The notes under the pieces: model-generated
The model's database searches: none
What the model was told of the DNA's origin: nothing
What the model saw: the letters and a program-made list of their open reading frames with translations, nothing else
Made by a program: the position numbers and the translations under genes
Assembly: GCA_902806595.1 (NCBI GenBank)
Contig: CADCXC010000009.1
Span: 992,001 to 1,056,000, forward strand
Origin: Pyrenopolyporus hunteri
Lineage: Eukaryota > Ascomycota > Sordariomycetes > Xylariales > Hypoxylaceae
Direction of reading: 5' to 3'
DNA length: 64,000 nt
Shown here: piece after piece, positions 11,646 through 26,012 of the stretch
Numbering within the stretch: the first letter of the stretch is position 1
Layout: each line of letters opens with the position of its first letter

Positions 11646-12669
11646 CTTGATGGGTGATAAAGGCTGATTGAGAACTTGTGAGAACTTGGATGCTCGAACT
11701 GCAAATGCAAAAGTGTCAGGTATCCCGATCTATTATTAGGATCAATCGTTCGGCCCGCTTATAAGTAGCCCTCAGGTGGTAGACGGGGCTGAGGCTGGGT
11801 CAAGAATGCGTGGCTCTGAGGAGGTTGTTGGTAAAGACGAGATCGTTCATATAATATACATGAGGGTATGTATTCAACCCTTTGCTGAGGTTGCTGTTAA
11901 ACCATTGACGGGTTTTTGAAGGAATGAAGTGCACGTTCGCACCGTCTATTTAGGAGGTGGGAATAGGAATATCTAATAGTACACGGTAGCACGGATGTAT
12001 CACATGGTAACGAAGTTGGAGGTTGACTGGATCTTCATGTTCTTGTCAGCCTTAAAATGGAAGCGGAAGGTTTGTGCAGAATATGTAATGGCCCCCCTGT
12101 CTACTATGACGACTACATAACGCTAAGACGTCCGTCTGAAAAGAGGAACGCCACCTGAAAGCATGTGCTAATGCTGGTTATCTTGGGTACATTGACAGCA
12201 CAAATTCTGGTGCCTACAGGTGACCTTGTCCTGGTATCATTCTAGCCCTTTTAGTACCTAGCATAACCTCGTCACCCCGCTATGAGGCTTGCACATGAGC
12301 CACAATTGTGCATTTTAGTCCCTCTAGACTCTCCGATAGAATGGTGGGGCACGACTAAATGACTCTAACCATATCTCAGGTACAATACAATACCTTACCT
12401 AGCTCAAGTTTTCGCGCGAAACTAAAAATTTCCCATCTATCGACCTCCAGTTTCTTTCTACTCAATACCTCAATCCCAACGCATAGCAAGCCTTTTTTTA
12501 TTGCGCACATGTCTTCCCTTATGTTGTAGCCAGTACCGCAATTTTCATATGGGATGAGGCACTTCCTGCGTACAGCGATCGACTCGCGCAATAGCACATC
12601 CCGTTCCGACTGACTTCGAATCCCATCTCGAATCCCACCGTTCTCCTCGAGCGCTCAGACGTCGCGAAA
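11646..12669. promoter_or_regulatory. Divergent promoter region, DDHD gene / rpc1
   Basis: About 1.0 kb separates the two divergent start codons. It holds no convincing open frame. Promoters of both genes must lie here, but no TATA box or factor site stands out enough to annotate. Confidence 0.55.
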
Positions 12670-15600
12670 ATGGCCACAATGACGGTCACCGGCTCAGCCT
12701 TGCCCGTCAAGCATCAGGTTGTGGACAAGCTGCCCAAGAAATTCAAACAGCTCAAATTCGGCATTCAGTCTAATCAGGACATCGTCAACCAAGCCGTTAT
12801 AGAAGTTTCTGATCGATCCCTGTACGATATCGACAGAGGCAGGGAGCCAACGCAAAATGGAGTGCTTGACAAGCGTTTGGTAGGCAATCGTAATTAAGTT
12901 CATTAATTTCAGGCCGTCGCTAACGTTACTGTCTTCAAGGGAACCTCGAGCAAGACAGGCACATGTTCTACCTGCGGCCTACGTTTACAGGACTGCATCG
13001 GTCACTGGGGTCACGTCCGACTGCCATTACCCGCCTTTCACATCGGTTATATCAAGTTCACAATAACGATCCTACAAAACATATGCAAGGACTGTTCGCG
13101 GGTGCTGTTGACTGAGGCGGAGCGGCGGATGTTTCTTAAAGAGCTTAGGCGACCCTTCATTGATAACATGCGACGCAGCGCTATCGCCAAGAAGATTAAT
13201 GCGCAGTGTAGAAAGGCCAAAAATTGCCCTTACTGCGGTGCGGTTAATGGGCAGATTCGGAAAGTGGGAGCTCTTAAGATCGTTCACGACAAGTTTGTTG
13301 CTTATAATAAGTCAACTTCGCAAAAGAAACAGCCTCCGCCTAGCAAGATCGAGTTTGATAACTCCTTCCTGGAAGCCAAGAAGCATGTTCATGACCTTGA
13401 CAAGCATCTTAGGAAGGCTTTCGAGGACCTGAACCCGCTCAGGGTCCTAAATCTGTTTAAGCAGATCAGCCCTACTGATTGCGAGCTACTCGGACTTGAT
13501 CCCTCGGAGGGCCGACCCGAAATGTTTATATGGCAGTACCTCCCCGCGCCCCCGGTATGCATCCGGCCATCAGTCGCACAGGAGGGCGCGAGTAACGAGG
13601 ATGATCTGACGACTCGCCTTGGGGATATAGTTTGGGCATGTGGTCTCATCCGAGCCGCGCTGGAAAAGGGTACTGCTCTCCAAACGATCATGGAGCAGTG
13701 GGAATATATGCAACTGCAAATTGCGGTATACGTCAACAGCGATGTTCCTGGCCTGCAGAATAGCGGAATGAAAACCATGAGGGGTGTGTGCCAGCGCTTG
13801 AAAGGCAAGCAAGGCCGGTTCCGTGGCAACCTATCCGGAAAGCGTGTCGATTTCTCCGGTAGGACCGTTATTTCACCCGATCCAAATCTAGCCATTAACC
13901 AGGTGGCCGTGCCGGAACTCGTCGCCAAGAACCTTACATATCCCGAGAGAGTTCACCGTGGAAACATCCATAAATTGAGGCAATGCATCTTAAATGGCCC
14001 GTACGTTTGGCCAGGTGCTCAGGCGGTCCTGAAGCAGGATGGCGAACAGTCGTTCAAAGTTTCCTTGAGGTTCGCCGATAAGGAATCGGCAGCTAGAGAT
14101 TTGCGTGAAGGAGACGTGGTTGAGCGCCACCTCGAGGACAACGATATCGTTCTCTTCAATCGACAACCGTCGCTCCACAAACTTAGTATCATGAGTCATT
14201 TCGCTAAAATTCGACCGTGGAGAACATTCCGTCTGAACGAATGTGTCTGTGGACCTTATAATGCTGATTTTGACGGCGACGAGATGAATCTTCATGTACC
14301 TCAGACCGAAGAAGCTCGTGCTGAGGCAATGGTTCTTATGGGTGTCAAGAATAATCTAGCAACACCAAAGAATGGGGAGCCTATTATTGCGGCGACACAA
14401 GATTTCATTACGGCCGCCTATTTACTTAGTAGCAAGGACAACTTCTTCGATCGCAAAACATTCACCTATATCGTCATGCAGATGATGGACGGTGTCACTC
14501 ACCTGGACTTGCCACCTCCAGCAATCCTCGCTCCCAAGCGTCTCTGGACTGGAAAGCAGGTTTTCAGCATGCTCATGAGGCCGAATAAGGCATCGCCGGT
14601 CAAAGTCAACCTCGATGCCAAATGCAAAGAATACGAGGATCCGGCACCGCCCGGGCCAGGTCGAAAGCCGATGGCGCCGGACATGTGCCCCAACGATGGA
14701 TGGCTTGTTGTGAGAAATTCGGAAGTCATGTGCGGCAGGATGGACAAATCAACCGTAGGAGCAGGAAAAAAGGAGTCTATATTTTACGTCATCCTTCGAG
14801 ATTTCGGCCCCGATGCAGCCGTAGAAACAATGAACCGGTTGGCAAAGCTCTGCGCCCGAGTATTAACGAATCGAGGCTTCTCAATCGGCATCGGGGACGT
14901 TTTCCCTACGGCCTCCCTTACCGAGAAGAAGCAAGGACTCGTAGCTGAAGCATATGCGCAGTGCGACGCCTTTATCGAGCAGTTCAACGCGGGCAAGCTA
15001 CCGAAAGCGGCTGGATGTAATATGGAAGAGACCCTAGAGAACAAGATCTCTGGTACTCTTAGCAAAGTCCGACAGGCTGCGGGTGACTATTGTATCCAGA
15101 CTCTCAGTAAAAACAATGCGCCCTGGATCATGGCTTCGTCCGGATCCAAGGGCTCTGTCATTAACGTCGCTCAGATGGTCGCCGTCGTCGGGCAACAGAT
15201 CATTGGAGGAAAACGTGTCGCTGATGGTTTCCAGGATCGAACCCTTCCGCATTTCCATAAGAACACCCGCCAGGCCCCTGCAAAGGGCTTCGTCCGGAAC
15301 AGTTTTTACACTGGTTTGGTTCCGACTGAATTTCTGTTCCACGCTATTTCCGGGAGAGAAGGTCTAGTCGATACAGCCGTCAAAACTGCGGAGACCGGAT
15401 ATATGTCTCGTCGTTTGATGAAATCCCTGGAAGATCTCTCGACCCAATACGACGACACAGTCAGAACCTCCGGCGGAGGTGTTGTACAGTTCCAGTTCGG
15501 AGCGGACAAGCTTGATCCCGTGGACATGGAGGGTAAAGCCGTCCCAGTCAACTTCTCACGAACGTGGTCGCACGCCGAGAATCTCACCTGGAAAAACTCC

Positions 15601-17181
15601 GATAAGGCGTTGTTGCCCTTCGAAATTCTGGAGCTTTGCGATTCCATCCTTAAGAAGGAGCGCGAACGCTATCGAAGACGAGGACTGTTGAATGGTGAGC
15701 CGTTAGAATACTATGATGAGAGCGACTACGCTATTGACGAGCACGAGAGTGCTCGGGCCTTCCTCGACACCGTCTATCGACATATGGAGGGTTTGGCAAA
15801 GAAGTTATCCAAGTTCCGGGCCGCTGCAGGTCTCGACCCTATGCTTACTAGACCCTCTGGACCACTATCAGCAGTTAATATGAAGGAACAAGGGAGAGTC
15901 CCGAGACTTGCGTCTGAGAGGGTGGCGAAGGTCTCCGAGCGCACAGTCAGGCAATTCATCTCGCTGTGTCTAGAGAAATATTCAAAGGCCCGCGTAGAAC
16001 CTGGCCACGCTGTAGGAGCTGTGGGCGCTCAATCCATCGGCGAGCCAGGAACGCAGATGACTCTAAAGACTTTCCATTTTGCGGGTGTCGCAGGAATGAG
16101 TATAACACAGGGCGTTCCCCGTATCAAGGAGATCATCAACGCCTCGAAGTTAATTAGCACGCCGGTCATCACTTGCCCTCTACAGAATAACAGACAGATA
16201 GAGGCGGCACATCTTGTGAGAGCTAGGATCGAGAAAACTTATATCGAGGACATCCTTCGCTACGTCGACGATGAATGGGAGCCGCACAGGGCATTCATTA
16301 CCCTCCACATCAACATGGAGACCCTAGAGGGAATGCATCTTGGTATCGGCCTTGAACACATCAAAGATGCCATCGTGAAGCAGAAGAAGCTAAAGATACA
16401 AGCGACGGATATTCAAGTCTTCGAACAAGATGCATCAATTGAGTTGACAGTGAGACCTCCAGACGCAGATGCAGCTGCCAAGCGAGCTCCCAGAAGCAAA
16501 GCTGCCATCGCAGAGGCCACCGCGGACTTGCTTGTCCGAGTGAGCCATCTCAAGCGCGTGTTGCCGTCGGTGCCCATCTCGGGATATCCGGATGCTACTC
16601 GTGCAATTATCCAAACCGAAGAAGACAAGAAGGTCAAGGAACGCTATTATTACACCGTCTTGGTTGAGGGTTACGGCCTGCGGCAGTGTATGAACACCGA
16701 AGGTGTCATCGGCACCAAAGTTCGTACAAACAGCGTGTTGGAGTGCCGCGATGTCTTGGGCATCGAAGCAGCTCGAACTACCATCGCTGCGGAAATCACA
16801 AGCGTCATGGGCGTCATGGACATCGACCCACGGCATATGGACTTATTGGCTGATGTTATGACGTACAAGGGTGAAATCCTTGGCATCACTCGATTCGGCC
16901 TGTCTAAGATGCGAGACAGCACACTACAACTTGCGTCCTTCGAGAAAACATCGGACCATCTCTTCGACGCAGCGGCTGGGATGAAGGCAGACCGCATCGA
17001 GGGCGTAAGTGAGAAGATCATCATGGGTCAAACCATGTCGGTCGGAACAGGCGCGTTCCAAATGGTACGGTACTTGGGCCATAGGGATGAGCATTTCAAG
17101 CAGTTGCCAACCGCCTTCGAGGATGCGTGGGCGGAGGAACAGGACCTGTTCGGCAAGGGGAAGAAGCGGACTAAGATATAG
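12670..17181 (+). CDS. rpc1: RNA polymerase III largest subunit (Rpc1/RPC160)
   Basis: Exon 1 is 12670-12879 and exon 2 is 12940-17181, separated by a 60-nt intron (donor GTAGGC, branch-like GCTAAC, acceptor AAG at 12939). Together they give 1483 residues, normal for Rpc1. The N-terminal zinc region has CSTCGLRLQDCIGHWGH (about 79-95) and a second pair CPYCG. The absolutely conserved catalytic loop is NADFDGDEMNLH, with Mg-binding Asp at about 513, 515 and 517 (14260-14295). Funnel/pore and bridge-helix regions follow (for example ASSGSKGSVINVAQM). The trigger-loop segment is EPGTQMTLKTFHFAGVAGMS, followed by the Pol III-type VPRIKEIINASK. Known role: catalytic core of the nuclear enzyme that makes tRNAs, 5S rRNA and other small RNAs. 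The intron end was chosen because KRL|GTSSKTGTC restores the family frame; an earlier CAG (12912) would leave a 33-nt intron. Confidence 0.98.
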
Positions 17182-19878
17182 CAGACTGTGGTAAAAGGAG
17201 TTAAGTTCTAAGTGGCATGGGGGTTCAAAGTGGTATTATGAAAGGCATAGCTACTATATCTAGGTACCCTTTTCGCTCTTTGATCACGACCAGCCGTTGT
17301 CGAGGAGGTTATGAAATACCAATATAATACCCATAGTGTACATTTGCGAATATTCATCACGGGCTCTTAAAATACCTTATTGTGTTTATGCGAGGCTTCT
17401 TGTGAGATAATCTTCGTTCGAACCCCTATTTCATGTTCACAGATTGCTGAAGCGGTTAAGGGGGGTTGAGCTACCGGTTAGGTATAGGTACTTTTATAAC
17501 TATGAGTTTCGACCAGGCCGCCATTGTTTATGACCGATCATATTCCTCTGCTCGTTTCCCAGTATAGATGAGGAATAATTTGTGTCGCCTCGTTTTAGGA
17601 GAGGTTGTTTACATTCAGGAGTCAATAACTGAAAGCCCGAGACGCCTCTTTCCTTATATATCCATTGCTATAGCACCCCTCCCCGTGCGAATAAGAGGGT
17701 TCAAGCTAGCCTAGCACAAGTAGCACCAACATATACTATTATAGACGTCAAAGCGCATGGCCCTATTCCGAAATATATACGAAACAATAAAAAAAAAATA
17801 GCACTACCGAACTCTACTCACCTATCGTCCACGCTAGTAGCACAGACACCGAGCCGCGTAAACGAACAGACCTGCCTTAAACATTAATACACACGGGCTT
17901 TCCGCTGCTCGTCCCATCTAGAATCCTTCCATGGCTTCCGCCGCCGTCCGAGCTACTACTACCACTGCCGCCACTAGTCTGCGCTAAACCGGGGTAAGAG
18001 GGTAACCGAGCCCGGGGCGCATGCGTGGAAGCGGCGGGAACACGCACGATGGTGTGCTTTGCGCAGGCCTGGCGCGATGTCTCCATATACGGGTTAGGCC
18101 CGTCGGCTCGCGGGTGCTCCCGCCGCGCGTGCGTGCGTGCGTGCGTGCGTACGGCGCCTCGTGCCCTTCCTCCTTGACGGTGACCTGGTAACCGGGTCGG
18201 GAGTGGGTGCGGCGGCGGGAAGGAGTGCATGGCTTGAGTTCTTGATCTGGAGTTGCGTAGGTACCTAGGTTAGGTTTGGTTGGGTAAATGCGCTAGCGGG
18301 TGGCTCTGGTGGGCCGAAAAGGGGGCTTCGGCTTGGTGGTCCGATGTTTACGCCCGGTCCGTTAGGGCTGCCGGGTTGGGTATCAAGTTTTGAGGCCTGA
18401 CGATAGTTGGCGGAAACCTGGGATAGCTCTTGACGCTAGTCGGCCTCAAGTTATTGGATGGGTGGCTTTCGACATTCAGGGGTTCGGCGGCGAGGGTTCG
18501 TACCCCTAATACTTCGTCACCTAGCCGGTCCATCTAAGACTTCCGTCAACCGACCTCCTTACTCTCACGCGTCTGTGCTATCTGTTCTTCCCCCACTTGT
18601 GGTCATTGTCGTATGCTAGTGAATTCTCGCAATGATGATGGCTGTTCGATGTTTGTTGTCGTGTCTCTCGGAGCGAAGACCCCAAATAGTTCCCCCGTCT
18701 AATCATCTTTTCAGCCTACTCTTCTTCCAGACCATAGGAGCGCAGTGTCTCCCCTTTTCTGCCATCTCACTCACTCCCTGGTTGACGCAACCCCCTTTTT
18801 GAGCAACTCTTGACTCTCTATTATGTTCTCTTCTCTGAGTTATAATCCTTTACTCTTCGTAATGCCACCAATGTTGTTGTCCGTGATTCACCTCCCCTGG
18901 GCTGTTCGGTATCGAATACTTCCTTTGGAATCCATATGTGGCGCTATGAGGCACTCGGTTTGTGGTACGTGTGTGCTTGGTGACGTCCTTAGGGCTGGCT
19001 CTACATATCAGTGTCTAGTCAAGGGGATCTAGTAGATCGGGTGCTTTCATCTAGATATACTCGGAGGTCAACCGGCTCTCGCTGACCCCTGGTTTCCGTC
19101 ATAAAGTATCTCACAAGGCAGTTGGACAAAAACGGGCGGGCATGTCGCCTGCCGCAGCATGCCTAAGAGGTATCTTACACCGCAGATGGCAGAGACATAG
19201 CACGTATGCTCACAACGGTGTCTCGGAGCCGACTAGCAGGTATCAGAAGCACTCTTGCCCCTGAAATGGGCAGGATTTTCCCATGTTACGTACGCATGTC
19301 TGCTTCCACAAGCAGGTGCGTTGCAGAAGACTTGCATACTGAGATGCCATACGTTGACCGCATGTAAGTATTTTAGGTTATAGATGTCATTAATTAAGTC
19401 TATTAAAAAGTTGCCGAGATGGAGAGGCGGTGAGCCTCGTAAACCCTCTACTTGATCCGGACGAATTATTCCCACCGACAAATCCGATATGAGGGTAGCT
19501 GTGGAAATATTTCTGGTTAGGTGTTGCATGGCATGCGTAAACAGTCGCGTATGACATATCCCGTTATTCCACGCTGCCTCTCGTATGCTTATAGACTGTC
19601 ACTCGTTCATGATGACTATAAACTGATAATAGACTTCACACTGAGTTGGTATATGCGAGCTCTATCTGTTGTATATTCAATGGAAAACACAATTCGGATG
19701 TTAAATTCCAAGACGTGTGTTTATTTCCGGGTATCCGGATAGGAAATTTTATAGCCGCCTTAAAAGCGTATATAACTCCTTTTAGGTTTTGGAACAGAAC
19801 GTTCTCAACGGATATAAGTTGTACCTAGGTATGGATAAAATGAGTTACGTGACACCCTGTTTCATGCATCATGACTCT
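17182..19878. other. Gene-poor stretch between rpc1 and the LTR element
   Basis: About 2.7 kb follows rpc1 and includes its 3' untranslated region. A minus-strand open frame at 17877-18230 encodes a low-complexity Gly/Ser/Arg-rich 117-residue peptide that I do not regard as established. A tetranucleotide run of six GCGT units lies at 18127-18150, and a short CCTA-type motif near 18257. No other feature is seen. Confidence 0.55.
18127..18150. repeat. (GCGT)6 microsatellite
   Basis: Six perfect GCGT units occur in a locally GC-rich patch. Confidence 0.9.
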
Positions 19879-20165
19879 TGTCACTTGGTATGGCTATGTA
19901 GCTTTGTACTGAAGAATCCACCGTAACAGCAACAACAGTGGATATACCCTTATCAGGTACCTCGTCGCCCTAAGTAACGAGAACCTAAAGCATACACTCT
20001 AAAAAAGTATATAAATATCGATCAATATAAAATTAATTAGTTACATTTTTATATAGACAAATATAATAAATATAATTTTTTTTCGTAACTTTTATATTAA
20101 GTAATCGTTTAATATTTTTTTTTCGATTTATTAATTAATAATTTTTTATTATTTAATATTAATTA
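19879..20165 (+). repeat. 5' LTR, outer part unmutated, inner part RIP-mutated
   Basis: Bases 19879 to about 20000 have normal composition, while their homologues in the right LTR (26012-26130) show the same sequence with C read as T and G read as A. From about 20075 the left LTR is itself converted, with a mixed zone between. One single-base indel occurs near 19886. Confidence 0.88.
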
Positions 20166-23100
20166 ATATTTAATTAATAAATTAAATATAAATAATAAAA
20201 TTTTTATTAAAAAAAATTTACGAATTTAAAAAAACTTAAAATATAAAGAAACTATTTATTTTATTATAATTTAATTTAAAAAAATATTAAAATTCGATTA
20301 AATATATAAATTTTAATAAAAAAAAGCGATTAATTATTAAATTATTTTTAAAAATTCGAGGCGTTTTACGTTAATAAATTTTAAAAATATAAAATTAATT
20401 ATATTATTTTAAAAATTTCGAAGCGTAATATATCGTACGTAATATATTAAATAATATTTATATACGATATATAAAAAAACGTTAATAAATTTACATTTAT
20501 TACGTATAAAAAATTTTATTATCGTATTTAATTAATTATTTAAAACGTTTTACGTTAATAATAATTAATCGAATATAAAAACGGTTATTTTAATTTTTAT
20601 AAATTTTTATTTTCGATTAATTAAATTCGAAATATATATACGTTAACAATTCGATTATTTACGAAAAAATCTTTAAATTAATTTATTTATTATTTTTTTT
20701 TATTTTATTTTATTTTTTTTATATCGATTATTATTATTAAATAATTATAATTAAAAAATTTTTTTTTTATATAAATAAAAAAAATTTTTTCCACTTTTGA
20801 CGAAACGTTATAATATTAAATTTATTAATTAATTAAAATTTATTTATATAATGTCGAAAATAAATAAAATTTAAAAAAATTTCGTTAATTCGAATTATGC
20901 GAGTTTAAATTTTAAAAAATTTAATTTCGATAAAGTAAAATTAAAAACTTTAAACATTTATTTCGTAAAATATTTTTAAATGTATAATAATAACTTTTTT
21001 AACGTTCGATTATAATAACGATTTAAAAAAAACTTCGATAATTAAAATAAAAAATAATTTTAATATATAATTAAATAATTATATATTAAAAAAATTAATT
21101 ATTTATAAAAATATAACGTATATATTAAAAACGTTCGTATTTACGTTAAAAAATTAACGAAGATAATTAAAGTTATTAAATTTTTACTATTTTTAAAAAA
21201 TATCGTTAAAAAAATAATTAAAAAATAATTTAACGAATTTATTAATAAAAGTAACTTTATTTTTTTACGAAAACTTTAATAAAAATATGTTTTTTTAATC
21301 GATTAAAAACTTTTAAATTAAACGTAATTAAAATAGTTAATAATTTTTAAAATTATCGTAATAATATTTATAATATTTAACGATACGAAAAATATTATAA
21401 TATAACTATCGAAATAATTTTAAAATTTTATAATATAATAATTAATTTAATAATAATTTAATTAATAATAATTTATTATTTTTATTATTTTTTAATAATA
21501 AATTAATTAATAATATAATATTATTTTTTAATAATAATCGATATAATAATTAATATAATTATAATTATAATATTAATTCGATTAATAACGTTATATTATT
21601 TTATAATAATAATAAAATTTATAACCGTTATATCGTTTATAATTAATTTAATAAATATATTAATATTTAATAAACTTTAATTTATTACGTATTTTTATCG
21701 ACTTCGTTAAAATATATAATAATAATAATTATAAATTTAAAAGTAATAAATATAATATTATAAACGAAAAAATTAAAGTTTTTAAAAATTTATATTATAA
21801 AATTAAAATTAAAAAATATATATATATTAATATATATTTAACGATGTTAAAAAAACGAATATAATAATATTATTACGATTAATTAATCGATATAAATTAT
21901 ATTTTTTAAAATATAATTAAATATACGAAAATATATTTTTATTTATTAAAAAATTAATAAATATATATAATTAAATAATATTAAACGATAATATTTTTAA
22001 TTATAAAAAAAAACTTTAATAAAAATTTATTTATTTAAATAAAATTATTAATCGAAAAAATTTAACGTATTTAAAAAAAATTAATTATTAATTACGTAAT
22101 CGATTATAACTTTAAAAAAAATATCGTAATTATTATATAAAAATATTTTATTTTTTACGTTATAATTTTTTAATAATTAAATATATTTAATAATATTTAT
22201 TTAAATTTTCGAATTATTATCGATATAATATATCGTATTAAATTATATAATATAAGTTATAATTAAAAAATATCGAATTAATATTAAATTAATCGAATTT
22301 ATCGTAATAATAAAAGTTAATTTCGATTATACGGCGAAATTTTATAACGTATTAAAAAATCGTAACGTTAAAAAAAAATGTTTTATATATGATAAAACGA
22401 GACGTTAATTTATAAAATATTTTATTTTAAAACGATAAAATAAACGTATAAATTAACGACGTTACGTATAAAAATAAAACTTTAATTTTAAAAATATTAA
22501 CGAAAATTATAATTAATTTTTATTCGATTACGAAAAAATCGATATATAAAAAAATAATAATAACGACGATAAATAAAATTACGATATTTAATATATTTAA
22601 AAAAATAATAAAAATAATAAAAAATTATCGATTATTATTTTAAATTATTATTTTATTATTTATAACGAAATTAATAATTAAAACGTAGTAAATATATTCG
22701 TAAATTAAATAACGTTTTATATAATAATCGTAATCGACGTTTTTAATTTTACGATTTATAATATTTTATACGATATTACGTTTTATTTTAATAATCGATA
22801 CGTTAATATATTTTAAAATATTATATTAAATATAAAAATAATCGAAATTTTATTTAATAATGAATTTTAATTTAAAGTTTTATAATAATTATATTTATAT
22901 ATATTTTTAAATATCGAAATAATAAAATGTTATATTATTCGATTTAATAATAATATAAAATAACGAAATTTAAATATCGTTTATATATTTATATCGTTTA
23001 AATTTATTACGTTTTAAATTATATTATTAAATATATCGTTTTTATTATATTTTAAAAATATAAACTGTTTTAATATATATTTTAATAATATTAAAAATAT

Positions 23101-26002
23101 ATTTATATATAAAAATAAAAAATATTTTATCGTTTATAAATGAAAATATTTATAATTTTTATTTAACGATTATAATTTTATAATTATTTATTATTATTTT
23201 ATAAAAATCGAGTTTCGTTAAATTTATCGACGATTCGATTATTTTATAATAAATAAATTATATCGTTTATTTATTAAAATAAATTATAATAATTTCGATA
23301 AAATTTTAATCGATAAAATTAATAAATATTATTATTAATGTTAAATGTATAATAATTAATTAAAACGATTTAAATTTATTATTAAAAATAACGTCGATTT
23401 TAATTATAATATATTCGTCGATATAATGTATATTAATATAAAATTAATATTTTATATTATTAATTAAATTACGATATATTAAATTATAAAATTTTTAAAA
23501 AATATAATAATAAAATATATTTAAAATATATTATAAATAATATAAATTAATATTTATTTAAATTTATTCGATAATATTATTTACGATATCGAAAAAAATT
23601 TTATTATTAATAAATTTACGATTAATATTAAAGTTTTAAATATTATAATTAAAAAAATACCCGTTAAATTTTATAATTTAATAAATAAATTAAAATAATA
23701 TTATAAATCGTTACGATAAACTTTTAAAATTATATTTAAAAATTTATTTAATATAAAACTCGAATACGTATTATAAATAACCGTAAAAATTATTAACAAT
23801 ACCGTAAAATTTAACGAATTAATACTTACGTTATTAATATTTAACGCGTATTTATAATTAATCGATAATTTATTTATAATATTATTTTTAAAAATTAAAA
23901 AAACGACGATTAAAAAAATTATAATTAAAATAAATAAAGTTAAAACGAAATAATAAATAATCGATATTTTTAATATAAAAAATAATTTAAATATATTCGA
24001 TATATTAAATTTATTATTATAATTAAAAATACGTATTTACCGTAAAAAAAACGGTTAAAAAAACTTATATATATTAATTATTAAAAACGACGAAATATAT
24101 ATTATTAAAATAAATAATAAACTTGTTAATTTCCGTATAATAATTATTAAATCGTATAATCGTAATATAATAATTAACGTATTAAAATTTATTTCGATTG
24201 TAAAATTCGATTTTAATTTCGATTAATAAAAAAATAACGATAATAAAATATATATACCATCGAAAAATTCATTTAAAATTTAAAAATAAAAACGTAAAAA
24301 ACTATTCGATAATAAAAATAAATAAAAAACTATTATTATTTATATAATTATAAAAAAATGCGAAAATTAATTTTTAACCGTTTAATTATATAAAAAAAAA
24401 AGATTATAACTTTTAAAAAATCTTTTAAAAAATTAAATATAAAAAAAATTAAAAAACTTATCGATAAAAATATATTTTTATTTAAAAAGTACGATTTCGT
24501 TAAATTTTACGATATTTAATTATTTAATTTTCGTATTATTCGAAAAATTAAAAAAAAAAACATTTTATATCTTTTCGAAAAATTTAAATTTATTATTTAA
24601 AATTATAATAACGAAAATAAAAAAATAATATTAATATAATCATCGATTATATAACGATTAAATTAATAAATAATCGTAATATTAACATTTATTTTTATAA
24701 AAAAAAATAAAAATTTAATTACGCGATATTATATAAATTTATATATAATTAAAATTAAAATTAAATCGTATCGTTTTAATTCGATTATTTTTTACTTTTA
24801 TATTTAAATACTTTTTTAATATAATTATAATAATCGTAAAATTTTTATATAATATAATAAAAGTTAATATATATTAATAAATTATATATTTTAAATATTA
24901 TAAAAAAAAACTTTAAATAATTATATTTATATATAATTTATATTTATTAATATTAAAATCGATCGATTATTTCGAATTAATAAATATATAAATTAACGAT
25001 ATTTTCGAATTATTCGATAAAATATTCGATTAAATAAAAAATTAAAAACGAAAAAAAATAAAATTTTTAATTAAATTAAAAAAATATTTAATTATAAATC
25101 ATTCGATTATTTTTAATAAATATATTATTATTATAAAAATTAACGGAATAATTTATTTACGTTAAAAAAATTAAAGAAAAAAAATTATTTTTATTAAAAT
25201 CGATGTTAACGATATAATATATTAATACGTATAATAACGTATTCGTAAAACGTATATCGCGTCGATTTATTAATTTAAAATTACGTATAATATATTCGAA
25301 GTAACTTAATATTATAAGTTCGAAATTATCAAAATTACGAAATTTAATAAACGATTTAATTAATAAAAAATAAATATCGATTAAAAATTATAATTTATAT
25401 TTTTAAATTTAAAAACTATTAAATTATTTATTTTCGTCGATAAATTATTTACGAATAATAAAAATTTAAATTTTTAAATTAAATATATTATATTTATTAT
25501 AAATAAAATATTTTCGAAATTATTTTTTAATATTAAAAGTAATATTATTTATTAAAGTTTAATTAAATTAAAACGCGTTATACGAAACGTTTTAATAAAC
25601 GAAATTTACGTTATAATATATAACGTAAATATAATAATAATTTTTAAAATAATAATTTCGTTAATTAATAAAAAATTAAATTATTTAAATTTTTTTATTA
25701 TTATTTATATTAATTTTTATTTATTTTATAAATATTTAATTAAATTAAATATTATAAAAAAAAAAATTTATAATCGATATTATATTATTTCGATAATTAT
25801 ATAAAAAATAAAAAATAACGAAAATTAAATAAATTTATAAAAAAAATAATTTTATTAATATTATAACGAAAAATAATATTAATAAAACGTTAAAAACGTT
25901 TATTAATATAAATAATATTACGATAAAATTATAAAAATAAATAAAAAAATAAAAAAAAGGAAATTTATTATTATTAATAATTAAAAAAAAAAAAAAAACT
26001 AC

Positions 26003-26012
26003 GAAAAAAAAA
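26003..26012 (+). other. Probable polypurine tract
   Basis: A GAAAAAAAAA run directly abuts the right LTR, with another A-run at 25983-25998. G-to-A conversion would have turned a mixed purine tract into A. It is assigned by position only. Confidence 0.5.

Noticed and set aside
17877..18230. 117-codon minus-strand frame ending in a Gly/Ser-rich tail
   Set aside because: Low-complexity, runs through a GCGT microsatellite (His/Ala/Arg/Thr repeats), no family motif and no supporting exon. It could be the tail of a small gene, but I cannot support it.
20166..26002. Surviving gag or pol coding sequence inside the LTR element
   Set aside because: C-to-T and G-to-A conversion has filled all frames with TAA/TAG. 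No protein motif can be read, so the superfamily was left open.
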